From Desmodus rotundus (Eukaryota; Chordata; Mammalia; Chiroptera; Phyllostomidae), in contig NC_071398.1 of assembly GCF_022682495.2 (NCBI RefSeq), positions 100,609,880-100,673,879 of the forward strand: a DNA stretch of 64,000 nucleotides, read 5' to 3'. The notes below the pieces were generated by a model that ran no database searches, was not told where the DNA came from, and was given only the letters and a program-made list of their open reading frames with translations. Positions 33,531-44,272 of the stretch are shown here, piece by piece. Each line of letters starts with the position of its first letter. The stretch's first letter is position 1. The position numbers and the translations under genes are program-made.

Positions 33531-35639
33531 GACCCGACCGTCGTTTACGTGGCTGGAAAGCTGTGCTGAGCTGTCAGGGACGTTCCGTCCTGGAGAGAAC
33601 GTTGGGCGCACGTATTACCGCCCCCCAGGAAAACCCACCATTTCAGACCCGCGCGCTTCCTGTCCGTCCCTCCGCCCACGGGCCAGCTCCTCTGCAGAAC
33701 CAGGTGTCTCCAAGTCGCTGAGACTGTCGTTTCCACGACCGTGTCGCTCACCTCCTTTCTCACCTGTCCTGTCAGTCCTGCGAGGGTTGGAGACGTCCTT
33801 CCTGCGTGTTTGTTAAGTTGGTGCCGTCCCTGTTCCCTCACTGGCGGGTGCCTCTGCCCGCCTGGAGCCACCCGTTGGAGGGACACAGCCTGGTGGCTGT
33901 TCTGTGCGCGTCCAGCCGTGCCCATCACGTCGGTTCTGCCACTTGCCCATGGGGCTCGGGGAGTCTGCCGTGCCTGCTGGTCACGGGCGCGCGTCCTGGC
34001 CCCGAGGTTCCTCCTCACCGGTCTTCAAACCCGCTGTTCCCATCTACTCTCTCCCTCCTTGTCTTGTGAGACATTTTGTGGGAGGGAAATACGGTTTCCT
34101 GACTCAACCCCAGACAGTTGGGGAGAAGTGCATTGACGCCCCATCCGCAGTCACGCCCTTGAGTGGTGACTGGGTGTGTGCACACACCAGCTACTGCGTG
34201 TGATGCAAGGGGAAGGGAGGATGAGTGAGACAACACAGTTGTCTTTGAAGAGGCTGCACAGGGTTTTGTTGGGAGGGACCAGTGTGGGAGCTAGTTAGGA
34301 GTGTAATTTCATGTTGAATTTGAAGCTGATGGTTGGAAAGGATAGACCGACGTTCCAGAGCTGGTGGCAGCCCTTCCATTCCTGTAGGGGTGATATTTGA
34401 ACTTCTCTTTAAATTGTCCTCTTGCATTTGGGGGAAGTGTCACTATGTATTTTGGCTGGACAGAGAGGACGTGTGACCCTTTTCCCGAAGGGCAAGGGCC
34501 CCCTCTGTGAAGGCCTGAAGCTTTCTGGTGACAACACGGACAGTTGTCCTGACTGCAGGCCTGTTCCCGCCAAACAGACCGGGGGGACGGAAGCCTGGCC
34601 TTCGACCAGGAGTGAGAAGGATGGCAGCGGTTCCCCTTCCATTGGGCCCCGGGGGTAGACTTTCTTGTCAGAAACCACGTTTGCAAACAGTCCTGTCTCA
34701 GATCCGGTTCTTTGGTTTGATAGTTTTCCCCCCAATTTTAATTTCTCTCTTGCCCCAAGCCGTTGGTCACATTTTGAGTTTTGGGAAATGTTGAGGAGCC
34801 CCGGCCTGGTGGGGCTGCAGTGAGGCGCGGAGCGGGGCGCCTTCTCCCTGAGCCTCAGACAGGGTGTGGCGAGCAGCAGGAATGCCTGTGCGGTGGTGGG
34901 GTGGCGCGGGGGTGGAGCAGAGATCCTGGCCCGTCTGTCCTCCGCGGTTAGGAAGGGAAACCGAGCTGGGTCTCTGCAGCATGGAATCAGCCCTCACAGG
35001 CGCACAGGGCCACTGGGGAGCAGCAGTGGTCAGGGGCTGGACTGCTGGAGGCCACGTGGTATTCGTTCTCAGGCTGTTGCCGCTGGGAAATGAAAGGAAA
35101 GGCCACCGTTTCCACGGAGGGCACAGAAACATTAGAGATGTTTCAGTTCAGTGCACCGACAGGCCCTCCAGCTGTACCCACAGCTAGATCCCAAATGCAT
35201 CACAACAGAGCTACTTCCGGTGCCCTCCTGGACTCGCGTACCATCAAGATGCTCGCGGGGGCCACAGCAGCCGCAGCCCTGAAGCACAGTGAGCGGAACT
35301 ACAGTGAGGAGCCACGAGCAGCGAGCAGGACAAGGTCTGGGTTGTCCTGCACTCGCTGGAGTCGACCGAAAAAGAGAAGGAGGAGGAGGAAAGGTTGATT
35401 AATTGCGAGGAAATGGCCCAAACAATTCAGTGGGCCAGGAAGTCCCATCAGCTGCCACCTGCGAACTGGGGGCCCAGGAGAGCCTGTGTGTGCTGCAGCT
35501 CGTCCTGAGGCAAAGGCCTGAGAACCAGGGGACCCGATGATGTGAACCCCGGTCCGAGGGCCATGGCCCATGAGATGGGATGGCCTGGTTCAAACGGAGA
35601 GGCAGGAATACCTGGTGCAGGGTCCTCTCTCCCCTTTTT
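33531..35639. other. Unannotated sequence, partly ERV-like on the - strand
   Basis: 33,531-34,200 has no recognised feature. 34,309-34,735 is listed as possible ERV sequence. 34,800-35,640 has no gene; a short (GAA/GGA)n purine patch occurs at 35,368-35,396. Confidence 0.4.
34309..34735 (-). pseudogene. Possible ERV pol-like fragment, - strand
   Basis: Two overlapping open frames on the - strand (34,409-34,735 and 34,309-34,686) contain a Cys/His-containing stretch followed by a 'GGPCPSGKGSH' word, suggesting the linker between an integrase zinc-binding segment and its catalytic core. The match is weak. It lies downstream of the dUTPase-like piece on the - strand, so if real it belongs to another copy or a rearranged one. 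It is interrupted and non-functional. Confidence 0.3.
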
Positions 35640-35835
35640 GTTTGACGGACTGGATGGTGCTCCACATTAGGGAGGGGGCTCGACTTCACCAAGTCCGGCA
35701 GTCAAACGCCAGCCTCACCCAGAAACACCTCTGCGGTCACATTCAGAAGTAGCGCTTCAGTGATGTCGAACCGCAGCCCCATGGCCAATCAAGTTGACAC
35801 ACAAAATGAACCGTCGCGTGGGCTGCGGGACTCCG
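35640..35835. repeat. Old interspersed repeat, family not assigned (copy 1)
   Basis: The segment with 'gactggatggtgctccacat', 'cacccagaaacacctctgcg' and 'ggccaatcaagttgacacac' resembles a widespread mammalian repeat whose name I could not fix. A second partial copy follows at 36,030-36,115 in the same orientation. Confidence 0.45.
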
Positions 35836-36029
35836 CAGGCTGGAGGGCAGGCAGGCCATCGGGAAGGGACGATCCGGGCAGGCCAGGACTGCGTGGGGCC
35901 AGGCTAACGCTGTCTCCCGTGAGAATGTCGCTCTCTTCAGGGACAGCCTCAGCTGTTCAAGCTGGTTAAGGCTCACCTGGGACGATCTCCTGTCCTTAAG
36001 ATGCATCTGCCAAACCCCTCTGAAGCAGT

Positions 36030-36115
36030 AAGTAGGTTACGGTTTGATTTAATAACCGGGGACTGTAGCCCAGCCAAGATGTCACATCAAGAAGCCATCA
36101 CTGTGTTCCTCTTGT
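36030..36115. repeat. Old interspersed repeat, family not assigned (copy 2)
   Basis: 'gtttgatttaataaccgggg', then 'actgtagcccagccaagatg' and 'tcacatcaagaagccatcac', parallels the final part of the repeat at 35,740-35,835. Confidence 0.45.
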
Positions 36116-36449
36116 CAAGTTGGCACCCACAGAGTGCGTCTCGTTAGCCAAACTAATTTCTCAGCAAAGACAATAGCAATGTCGTGCTCGTTCTTAGCGT
36201 TGTGTGACTGTCCTGCCTGCAGCTGAAGTCCTGCCGACCCTTCCCTAGAATGGAACGCCGCGTCTTTGGCTGATCCTTCTTTTTTGAAATGCTGTAACTT
36301 AAAAAGTACTGACATATAAAGTTAACTGTTGTTAAGAAATATTATGTTTAAGGATAAGTGGATTAAAAAGGGAGCAAATCAAAAATATTTTGATGAATAT
36401 ATGTGCCAACAAAATTCATACCAAACTAAGGAAAACTACTGAAAACTAC

Positions 36450-37510
36450 TATTGTCATTTTGTGATGCAGGGGCCCTGGCATTCACAGCTACCCTCTGTG
36501 CTGCCACAGGTCGCCTCGGCGGGCCGCGGTTCTTTCTCTGGCGTAGTCACCCACATCTTGCCGAAGGGTCTGCTGTTAGTGGTCCTGCCTGCATTGGGTT
36601 GTGCTTTTTCATTGACCTTAATTACAGAACAGAGGAGGGCTGAGAGATACCTGATGTGTCTCCGATAATCCAGACCTACGCCACCCTATTCTCACTCTAT
36701 AGTAGCAACCCAGCTGCTCCTGGGTTGTAGGGATCAGTTGCCCTTGACAGTAACCCCTTTTTTGCTTGTTGATTCAGAGACATGAGGAACCCAAAGTGAC
36801 TAGCTGGGCAGGTCTCGACTTCCAGTTCAGCGGAATAACTGTGGTATTTCTGGGGAAGAATTCTTCCATTGGCTAGTGTGTCCCTAGAGGTGGGAGTGAG
36901 AGAGGTCACTTCTATTTCTGTGCCTTATGGAGAAACATGGCCGCACATTGGATGCTGATTCGGAGTTCACGTCTCCTCTGAGTGGACACTGCCTCAGTCC
37001 TACAAAGTATCGCCCCCCGGTTGGCACCATAGCTGAGTCTCAGAAGGCCGCTCCGCCATTCTGTCAAACCGCCTTTTCCGAGATGGTGCGGAAGATGGTA
37101 AGGACTGTGCGTTTCATCAGCACGCATCCACGGCCACGCTTCACTCACCGTGGAACGAATGTCTTGACCAGGAGCACGCTGCGTGGACTGCTGTGGGGGC
37201 GGGTGACTTGTGCTGTGCTCCACAGGAGGTGGTTTCAGCAGAAGCATCACAGGCAGGGCCGCAAATCCATGTGCAGAGCAAGTGTCCATTCTAGTGAAAG
37301 CCAAGTGCTGCCCCCGCAGGATGGCAGTGGTCCAGTGTCATCAGCCTCTGATGACTTGGGGCCATGGTGCCACATGGGGGGCTGTGTGTCGGTCCCTGAT
37401 GCTGGAGGGTTGGCCACTGAGCAGTGGTCCAGCCAGCTGGCCTTGGTAACCGGGAGTTTATTACTGCCACCACGGCCACTTGGTTCCTGAGTCCCCGTGG
37501 CCGTCATAGG
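36450..37510 (-). pseudogene. ERV-L pol remnant including dUTPase-like region, - strand
   Basis: The - strand encodes scattered pieces typical of the 3' part of ERV-L (class III) pol. The clearest is the frame at 36,697-36,909, with 'HFGFLMSLNQQAKKG' followed by 'ATDPYNPG', the arrangement of retroviral dUTPase. A Gly/Arg/Thr-rich tail follows in another frame at about 36,470-36,640. Class III elements carry dUTPase after integrase, so the upstream sequence (36,912-37,510) is probably the preceding pol segment. Frameshifts and stops interrupt every frame, so no product is expected. No LTR was identified next to it. Confidence 0.65.
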
Positions 37511-37689
37511 GGTGTGACTGGACCGGGAAGGGTGAACTACTGACTGGACAGCGTGACCCGAGATACAATGGCACTTTCAGTGCAAAGGCCCAGGTTCTCA
37601 GTGAGGACTCAATAATCCTGCCAAAATGACCGGAAGCAGAAGCCGCGTGAGGTTCAAGGGGAAGCCAGCCGATCACAGGGAAGACAGTA

Positions 37690-38395
37690 ATTTTCCTAAA
37701 GTGGAAATACCACAAATGGCGATTTCTCATCCTAGTGCAACAGAACTAGAGATTACAAATAGTAAGCTTGAGAAGAAGGCCTCTATCTGGAAGTTGAACA
37801 TACTTTAAACACTCTGGTTAAAAGAAAAACAAGCAGAGCTTACAAAATGTTTCAAGAGAGTGGAGATGAAAACACGATAAATCAGAGTTTCTGAGATGTA
37901 AAACTGTGGTCAGAGGAAAATATATGGACTTAAGCACCTACATCAGTACAAATAAAATAATGGGAATTAAAAATGAACTTGTCAATTTATAAATCTAGAA
38001 AAAGGAGCAACAAAGTAGAACAAAGCAGAAAAAATGAAATGATAACAAACCAATTTATGAGCTAAGAAATAGGAAAAGAGTAGAACAAATTAAATCAAGA
38101 CTTTGGTTCTTTGAGAAAAAAAATGAACAAATTAGACAAATCACTAGTCAAAGTAATTAAGGTATAAGGGAGGCAGCACCAATGTAGAAAATAAGATGAA
38201 AAATGAGAAATAACTTTTGATACAGGAGAAATTTGTAAAAAATATACGTCTGCTTTGTATAACCTTATGCAAATACATTTGACTACTTGAGGAACAGATA
38301 ATGTCCTGGGAAAATACATCATACTGAACTGACCAATGGAGAACTTAGAAGACCAAATTCCAAGAAATCAGGCACATTATCAAAGAAAAGCAGTG
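37690..38395 (+). mobile_element. L1 ORF2 fragment, + strand
   Basis: AT-rich sequence collinear with the L1 ORF2 segment between endonuclease and reverse transcriptase: 'gtggtcagaggaaaatatat' (37,908), 'agcacctacatcagtacaaa', 'aagactttggttctttgaga' (38,097), 'aaattagacaaatcactagt', 'taaccttatgcaaatacatt' (38,260), 'atggagaacttagaagacca' (38,335). Stops interrupt all frames. Confidence 0.8.
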
Positions 38396-38454
38396 GTTTG
38401 GGAAGAACGGGGGTTGAAGAGGAAGTTTGGTGGTCATGGAATTGTCAGTCACTC

Positions 38455-38660
38455 ATGCTGGCCACAGACATCACAGCCACTTCGTGCCCGGCCACGTTCT
38501 CAGTGTCTCCGTGGATTCTCAGCCACTCTCACAGCCTCATAAAGGGTACGTGTGCACATGCCCCTGTGGATGGAGAAGGAAGCCAAGGCAGAGGGAGGCT
38601 GAGGAACCTGCCTAAGGACACAGTAGCAAACGGTAGAACCAGGAACTATACCAGGCATTC
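38455..38660 (+). mobile_element. MIR SINE, + strand
   Basis: Modules in order: 'cacgttctcagtgtctccgt', 'cactctcacagcctcataaa', 'ggagaaggaagccaaggcag' (compare 'gatgaggaaactgaggcaca'), 'cctgcctaaggacacagtag' (compare 'cttgcccaaggtcacacagc'), 'gtagaaccaggaact'. Confidence 0.8.
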
Positions 38661-39248
38661 CACAAAGCAAGGACTATTGTTTATCTGTGCTTCAGAGACG
38701 TGGAGACAGAGAGTTTCACTGGTGCGGCTGTGCGGTTTGGACATGTCACAGAGCCACCCAGCTCTAGGGTCCTGGGCATAAACGCAGCCATCCTGACATG
38801 TGTCCCAGGGGCTACGTCTGCAAGAGGTGGCATCTGTTTCCAGCTTGCCCAGCCACAGGGAGCACCTTTGTCTAATTTTCATAAAGTCGCCATAAACCCA
38901 GCAGTGCCTCTGTACACACGTGTGTGCAGGGTCACAGTGTCACGTGTGCTCCTTCGGAGGGGCGGCAGGCTGAAGGAAATGCCTGCACCACACCATTCCG
39001 TCCACAGGAAGTGGTGTGTGCGACAGCAATGAAAATGGAAGCCCGGAGCCCTCAGATCTCGTCCTCTGCTGGTCGGGCTCGCGGGGGAGGGAGGAGTGGG
39101 GCTGCTGATCCGAGCTGGGTTCGGGAGTGGGTTCTTCTGCGCCTGCCCAGCGCTGTCACAGGTAGTGGACGGGGAACTCTCGTGTGGTCAGGGTGCTCTC
39201 GGGATGCACACAGTGGTCACCATCTGGAACTTAGGGTTTGACATGATC
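38661..39248. other. Unannotated sequence
   Basis: No gene or repeat recognised. Composition is mixed and the frames are short and overlapping. Confidence 0.4.
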
Positions 39249-39441
39249 ATTTTTTATTTTATTTACTTTTATGGGGATTTTATTCTTTTTTATGGATTTT
39301 AGAGAGAGAGAGGCATTAATTTGTTGTTTCACTCATTTGTGCCTTCATTGGTTGATTCCTGTGTGTGCCCTGATCAGGAATCAAACCCACAGCCCTGACG
39401 TATCAGGACGACACTGTAACCACTGTGCTAGCAGCCAGGGC
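39249..39441 (-). mobile_element. VES SINE, - strand
   Basis: Reverse-complement VES order on the + strand: a T-rich tail, 'ggattttagagagagagagg', 'tgtgccctgatcaggaatca' (Box B side), 'aaccactgtgctagcagcca' and the terminal 'gccagggc'. The internal core is shortened. Flanks share a short 'tgatca/tgatta' word, a possible decayed target duplication. Confidence 0.85.
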
Positions 39442-39544
39442 CTGATTACTTCTTAGAAAGTTCTATTTAAACATACATTTCTATAACATCAAAGGGGAAG
39501 AGAAGGGAGAAGAAAGAATGATCAACAGGAGCCACAAATGGATA

Positions 39545-39735
39545 CTGAGCAATTTAATGTGTTTAAGGCACCAAAGCGCTTGGCATTTAATTCTCACAGC
39601 AGCGTGGGAGCAGGTCCTGCCACGACCCTCCCTGTGCGCACGAGGCTGCTGAGGCTCCGAGGGTCCCAGACCTGCCCCAGGCCTCACAGCTGGTTAAGGT
39701 TCAACCTTCGGGTTTAACTAGTCACCCCACCCAGC
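39545..39735 (+). mobile_element. MIR SINE, + strand
   Basis: Collinear MIR modules: 'ggcaccaaagcgcttggcat', 'ttaattctcacagcagcgtg', 'gcacgaggctgctgaggctc' (compare 'gatgaggaaactgaggcaca'), 'agacctgccccaggcctcac', 'agctggttaaggttcaacct'. Confidence 0.8.
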
Positions 39736-40439
39736 TTCAGGGTCCAGATGTCGGCTGCTCTCCTATTCTGCCACTCAAAACGAATAGAAAGTTATTTCGG
39801 TCCTGTGACAACCGCTGGAATCAGGAAATACTTTTCCAGCTTTCTGGACTGGTTCCCGTGAAGTGTTTGTCATCATGCGGTCAATAGTCTAAACAGTCCC
39901 ATTGGCGACTGCACATCGCAGAGTGGCCGCTGCCTCTCGTGCTGTTAAAAACACCGAGAAGAAAGCAGTCGGTTGTCTTGTGGTGGCTGACTAATGGACA
40001 CGTCCACTCGCCCCTCCGGCTCCGACGTGGGCATCGCCCCTGGGTGACAGCGCGTTTGCTACCTCCCCCAAGGACAGGATTGCACTTCCAATCCAGCGAG
40101 TCTTTAAGAGGCCAGGGAAAGAGCGCGAGACCTCAGGATCTCATTTCGACACGCGCGCCAGCAAAGTGATAAGAACCTGTGGAGGGAAACAGAGCCATCA
40201 GCTGATAAAGAAATGAAATTATCTCTAAATGTCTTTCAAAGTGTTCGAGGACCTATCCCCATGCCTGCAGAGATAGCCTCCCCTTCTGTAAAGACAGGGT
40301 CAGTCCGGGGCAGCCCATCATTTGTCTCGTAGGTGACAGAAGTCTATAACTCGAGAACACCCCACTTGAAAATGACAGTCACCTGGAGATCCCTGGCTGA
40401 TATCTGCTGCTTCCCAGCGGATAATGGAGCAGACTTGGG

Positions 40440-40630
40440 AAGGACTGCTCGGGCCGTGAATCACATTAGATGTCACAAAAGTCATTTCCTATTGACGTCC
40501 ATGCGCTGGTCCCCATTTATATTGATCACTGGACATTTGTTTGCCAAGATAAAACTAAAAGAGATTTCCTGGGTGCCCTGTGACATTTTCAAAGGGGAAA
40601 TTTCGTTCTTCTCAGCATTTCGCATATGAC
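40440..40630. promoter_or_regulatory. Candidate conserved non-coding element
   Basis: A repeat-free patch with 'tcacattagatgtcacaaaa', 'tttatattgatcactggaca', a forkhead-like 'catttgtttgcc' (40,534-40,545) and a GATA-like 'aagataaaac'. It has no coding signal. Enhancer function is inferred. Confidence 0.3.
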
Positions 40631-41099
40631 TGCTTTCAGTAAGAAGGAGTTACAAGTCTCCCTTAGAGACGTCTGGGGTGAAAGGGGAAGGTAGTCTTCC
40701 TGGGCCAGTTTCTGCTTCCCCGGGGCCGTCTTCACGCAGTCGGAGTATGCATCGTTTTTCTTTATGAAGTTGGGACCGTCTAGGCGTTCAGTTCAGTTAG
40801 GTTCTAGCATTTGGAAGCTTGTAATCAAACCTTGGTGTGTATCACACACGGTGCGTGCAGTTGAGTTTCAGAAAAACCTTAAAGCTGTGGAATGTTCGTG
40901 GCTGACACAGTGGCCCATGACACACACGGAGTTAAAATCCTCATGGCTAGTGTCTGTGCATGTGTGTGCACACGTGCACACGCGTGCCGTGTCCCTAGAA
41001 GCTTGGTAGAAAAGCTGGGTGCCGGTTTGGGCAAAAGATTTCCATACTCAGTTCCTAAAAGTCAGTGAAAAATGTGTTATTCTCAGAGCACTGGTATCT

Positions 41100-41330
41100 A
41101 TGCAACTTACATCACAACATGGTTATTGGCATAAGAGTTTATCAGATCAAATACCTGCTTTGATTAAATGGAGGCTGCTTTGAGAAAGAAGCAAAAGTCA
41201 TGGATTAATGCGTTCAGAAACGGAGGCTCTGCCCAATGCCCATTAAGCAACAGTTACTGTATTTCATCTTGACAATAAAATGTATAAGGGCGTTGAGAAA
41301 TTGACCTTTTGTGGTAATACTGCGTGACAA
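41100..41330. promoter_or_regulatory. Candidate enhancer with paired TCF/LEF-like sites
   Basis: CpG-poor and repeat-free. GATCAAA (41,145-41,151) and CTTTGATTAAA (41,158-41,168) face each other as an inverted pair of TCF/LEF-like sites, followed by 'tggattaatgcgttc' and 'cccattaagcaac' homeodomain-like words and a SOX/HOX-like 'gacaataaaatg' (41,271-41,282). Confidence 0.35.
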
Positions 41331-42609
41331 CACTTTTCTGCCATTGATCTTGCTGGTACTTTGGGTCACATACAGATCTCGTAGGACCGCCTGGCGGGGC
41401 TAGCAATCAAACTCAATCACCAAATTGAGAAGAACAAGATGTTCCTTTGAAGGTCATCACTAATGTTCTGGTTACAAAAATCTGTGACCTTTCCTGCATT
41501 CCCTTAGCTTCTGAGACCGATGATGGCCCTTTCACCCCCACGCCCCTTGTTTTTCTTACATGCCGTGAGGGTGTCCTCTCCACGTCGTCGTCTTGACCCC
41601 CCAGCGTGTGCTTTTGTTAGACCTCTTCCTCCTTTCCCAGTTGAAGTTGGGATTTTCCAAGACCGAGTTCCCAGCTTCCTCTTTTCTTTCTGTAAAATGA
41701 TGTAGCGATTTTGTATGTTCCCTTGAGTAGCTGCACAGTGCGTCATTTCCCACCCTGCGGCTTAGCCACAGCGGGCTTTTACACAATGTTGGGAAAGCTA
41801 AAACATTGAGTTCAAGTAGACTTACACGCCAGGCAACCACAAGAGTTAGAACATTAGGGCGGGATGACTGGTTGATTATTCCAAGCGAAACAAAACATGT
41901 CAATGTCTAAAAGCAAACGCATCTGAAGACAGGTGGCTGGGCAGTCTCGGCGGTGGGGGAGAGATCAGGCAGGTGTTGCCCCACTTTGCAGAAAGACTCT
42001 CCAGCCTGCACCACCAGCCCTGGCTGCTTCCCCGAAAGCTGATTCTAAACTCCCACATGTTTCCTTGACATCCCGTTAGAATGTCAAATTCAACGTATCA
42101 CAAGCCATCCTTACATGACTTACCACGGGCTCTGCTGCTGTTCTGGGTCGTCTCTGTTGATGGCAGCGTGGCTGGAAAAGAGCGCACACCTGCTCCTGCT
42201 CAGTGTGCCCCTCATGTCTCTGGACGACATTCTCTGGCTAGCGATGGCCTATCTGCCCCACTGTCCTTCACGACTAAGACTGCTCTTCCAGTTTTGCGTT
42301 TGTCTTTAGGCCATTATCCCTGTTTTTCAGTATTTCTTGAGTGACCTACACATAACTATGTAGGACCCAGTCTTTTCCAGGCTGTCTGGTTCCACTGGGT
42401 GCCGTGTGTCAGCTTCCTAGCATTTTCGAAAGCTCAGGTGTGGCCGGGCCCGCTGGTGGAACACTGGGCACGACACAAGGATTATTTCTCTGGAGCGTCG
42501 CTCCGCCCTGCAAATACTGTGAATATCACCACTCACCAACTCTGCAGACCCAGTGCACATCAGTCCATCCAGTCGTGTCTGCATGTTTTCATACCTGTAC
42601 CTGTGTTCA

Positions 42610-43173
42610 CTAGGATTTGTTGCCTACCTACCTTTTTCCAGCTGTCCTGCTAGGCACTGGGATACACATCCAGAAAAGACAGTTTTCATACTCTTCGGAG
42701 GTTTCAGTCTCACGGGGTAGAGAGGCAAATAAGTGAATAAATAAGACACACTGATGAGCGATAAACTGAAGTATGAGGCGGGAGACGAGAGAAGTGCAGT
42801 CGTGTCATGTAATAAGCAGGTTTCAGTAAGGTTACGGAGCCCTCGTACAGCAGGGGACTTCGCACCTTGCGCTGAATCCTGGGGGCGCCTGGAGCAGAGG
42901 TGCTTTGGCTGAAATGTCAGGTGCACAGAGGAAGGCTGGAACTGACCCAGAAAGGAGCTCCGCTGTGTGTGCTGAGGAATTTGAATGAAGGGGACCACTG
43001 AACAATTTTAAGCAGGGGAGTGGCATGAAGAGATAAGCATTCTAGAAAGATCATTTGGGTAGAAACGTGGAGAACGGGTTCTAAGCCAGCAGGACTGGAT
43101 GTGAATAAGCCATTGGAGCCTAGCGGCAGTCTGGGACAGGTGTGCTGAGAGCCGAGCTCAGGTCTGGAAAGTA
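42610..43173 (+). mobile_element. L2 LINE 3' part, + strand (left of mariner)
   Basis: A long collinear L2-type 3' sequence: 'tgctaggcactgggatacac' (42,646), 'ggcaaataagtgaataaata' (42,725), 'gtgctttggctgaaatgtca' (42,900), 'ttttaagcaggggagtggca' (43,007), 'tctagaaagatcatttgggt'. It breaks at a TA where a mariner element inserted and resumes at 43,715. Confidence 0.8.
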
Positions 43174-43358
43174 TCGGGTTGGCCAAAAAGTTCGTTTGTT
43201 TTTTCCGTATGGTGGCCCGAGTGCTGCTTAGTTGTCTTTAACTTCCTTTGAAACAATTTTGTTAGGTTGTGTTGTGACAGCTGTCAGTCACATCAGCACG
43301 CATTTAAAAAAACTTATCAAAATTGATGAATTTTTGTGCAGCCATTTTGACATTGAAG

Positions 43359-43529
43359 ATGGAAGAAAACATGCAACATTTTCGGCATATTATGCTGTAT
43401 TATTTCAAGAAAGGTAAAATTGCAACTAAAATGCAAAATTTGTGCAGTGTATGGAGAAGGTGCTGTGATTGATCGAACGTGTCCAAAGTGGTTTGCGAAG
43501 TTTCTTGGTACTGTTGAGAGTTTGGCCAA
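43359..43529 (+). pseudogene. Mariner transposase N-terminal remnant, frameshifted
   Basis: From the ATG at 43,359 the frame reads 'MEENMQHFRHIMLYYFKKGK', then continues with 'IATKMQNLCSV' and runs into a stop. Shifting frame near 43,445 restores a mariner-like 'IDRTCPKWFAKF' stretch up to the junction at about 43,522. This is the DNA-binding half of a mariner transposase; the catalytic aspartates are missing, so it is inactive. Confidence 0.75.
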
Positions 43530-43612
43530 ATAACCCTTTGCTGTGGGGCTGCCTTATACATTGGAAAGTGTTTAGCAGCCCCCCTGGCCTCTACCCACTG
43601 GAAGTGGGAGAG
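43522..43612 (-). mobile_element. hAT-Charlie MITE fragment (MER20/MER5-type) inside mariner
   Basis: On the + strand 'ggccaaataaccctttgctg', 'tggggctgccttatacattg', 'gaaagtgtttagcagccccc' and 'ctggcctctacccactggaa' match the reverse complement of a common eutherian Charlie MITE. Neither end of that MITE is present, and mariner sequence abuts it on both sides. Confidence 0.75.
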
Positions 43613-43714
43613 AGACGACATACTCAAAATATCCAAACCAATAAAGATACTGGTGAAAATGAAAAATGTGCCTTTTATGGAAAAAACCATACAGACTTTT
43701 TGGCCAACCCAATA

Positions 43715-44150
43715 TAATTGGGGATGTAAGGGCAGATGCAAGGGGGGCTCACCCGCAGAACTGCAGGTGTGCGGAGAAGATGCATTTGGGGAGGAAAAAA
43801 GTCTATGGTGAATTTCAAGTTTCCAGTTCCCGGGATTGCATGAGTGAGAATGTTCCCACCAAGAAAAGACATGGAAGAGGAGGAGCAGGTGTTGGGGAAA
43901 GACAACAAGTTTGTGCCTGTGGAACCGAGGTGTGTGGAGGACTTGAAGTTGAGTGTCTGGCTGCTCTGGAGTGGAGTTCGGGCCCTGCGCAGGGAGATGG
44001 AGGCTGTAATACAAAGGTGCATGTCCTGGTGTGTGTGGTGCCTCCAGCCATGGGCGCAGATGAGGTCTCCAGGAATGTGTTGGAACGTGATCAGTGTCCA
44101 GAAGTGGATCTCAGAGATAATACCAAAAGTAGGGGCTACTTGAAGGAGAC
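43715..44150 (+). mobile_element. L2 LINE 3' part, + strand (right of mariner)
   Basis: Continues the L2-type sequence from the left side: 'ggaagaggaggagcaggtgt' (43,871), 'aagttgagtgtctggctgct' (43,946), 'ccatgggcgcagatgaggtc' then 'tccaggaatgtgt' (44,047-44,080). The interruption at 43,174-43,714 fits a clean mariner insertion. Confidence 0.7.
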
Positions 44151-44154
44151 GCAG

Positions 44155-44272
44155 GAAGGCAGATAGGAAGGGAGTTAAGAAGGAAGGGGGGTGAGGAAGG
44201 GAGGGGTGGGGAAGGAAGGAAAAAGGGAGGAGAGAAGCGAGGAAGGAGAAAGGGAAAGACTCTTCTTACAGT
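44155..44272. repeat. Purine-rich (GGAA/GGGA)n tract
   Basis: About 115 bases consisting almost only of A and G ('aggaagggagttaagaagga', 'gaaggaaggaaaaaggga'). Confidence 0.85.

Larger units (their letters stand above)
39736..42609. other. Long unique region with CNE-like patches
   Basis: No gene and almost no recognisable repeat over nearly 3 kb. Two patches (40,440-40,630 and 41,100-41,330) are motif-dense and listed separately. A short TG/CA-rich stretch lies at 40,955-40,985. 41,930-42,609 shows nothing specific. Confidence 0.45.
43174..43712 (+). mobile_element. Mariner (Tc1/mariner) element, non-autonomous, with captured DNA
   Basis: Terminal inverted repeats: left 'tcgggttggccaaaaagttc' (43,174) and right 'actttttggccaacccaa' (ending 43,712), flanked by TA dinucleotides as mariners require. 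The left part holds the start of a transposase (ATG at 43,359) and its helix-turn-helix-like N-terminal region, with one frameshift near 43,445; the catalytic DDD domain is absent. 43,522-43,612 is a foreign hAT-type fragment. The last 100 bases are the usual mariner 3' end. At about 539 bases it is far below a full-length copy (about 1.3 kb), so any past mobility would have needed transposase in trans. Confidence 0.9.

Noticed and set aside
32223..33611. 462-codon open frame on the - strand across the CpG island
   Set aside because: Arg/Gly/Ala/Pro-rich, no domain or repeat typical of a protein, overlaps L1-derived sequence, and long frames on the opposite strand overlap it. GC-rich DNA is poor in stop codons.
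36927..37490. 187-codon + frame
   Set aside because: Antisense to the ERV-L remnant; no independent coding evidence.
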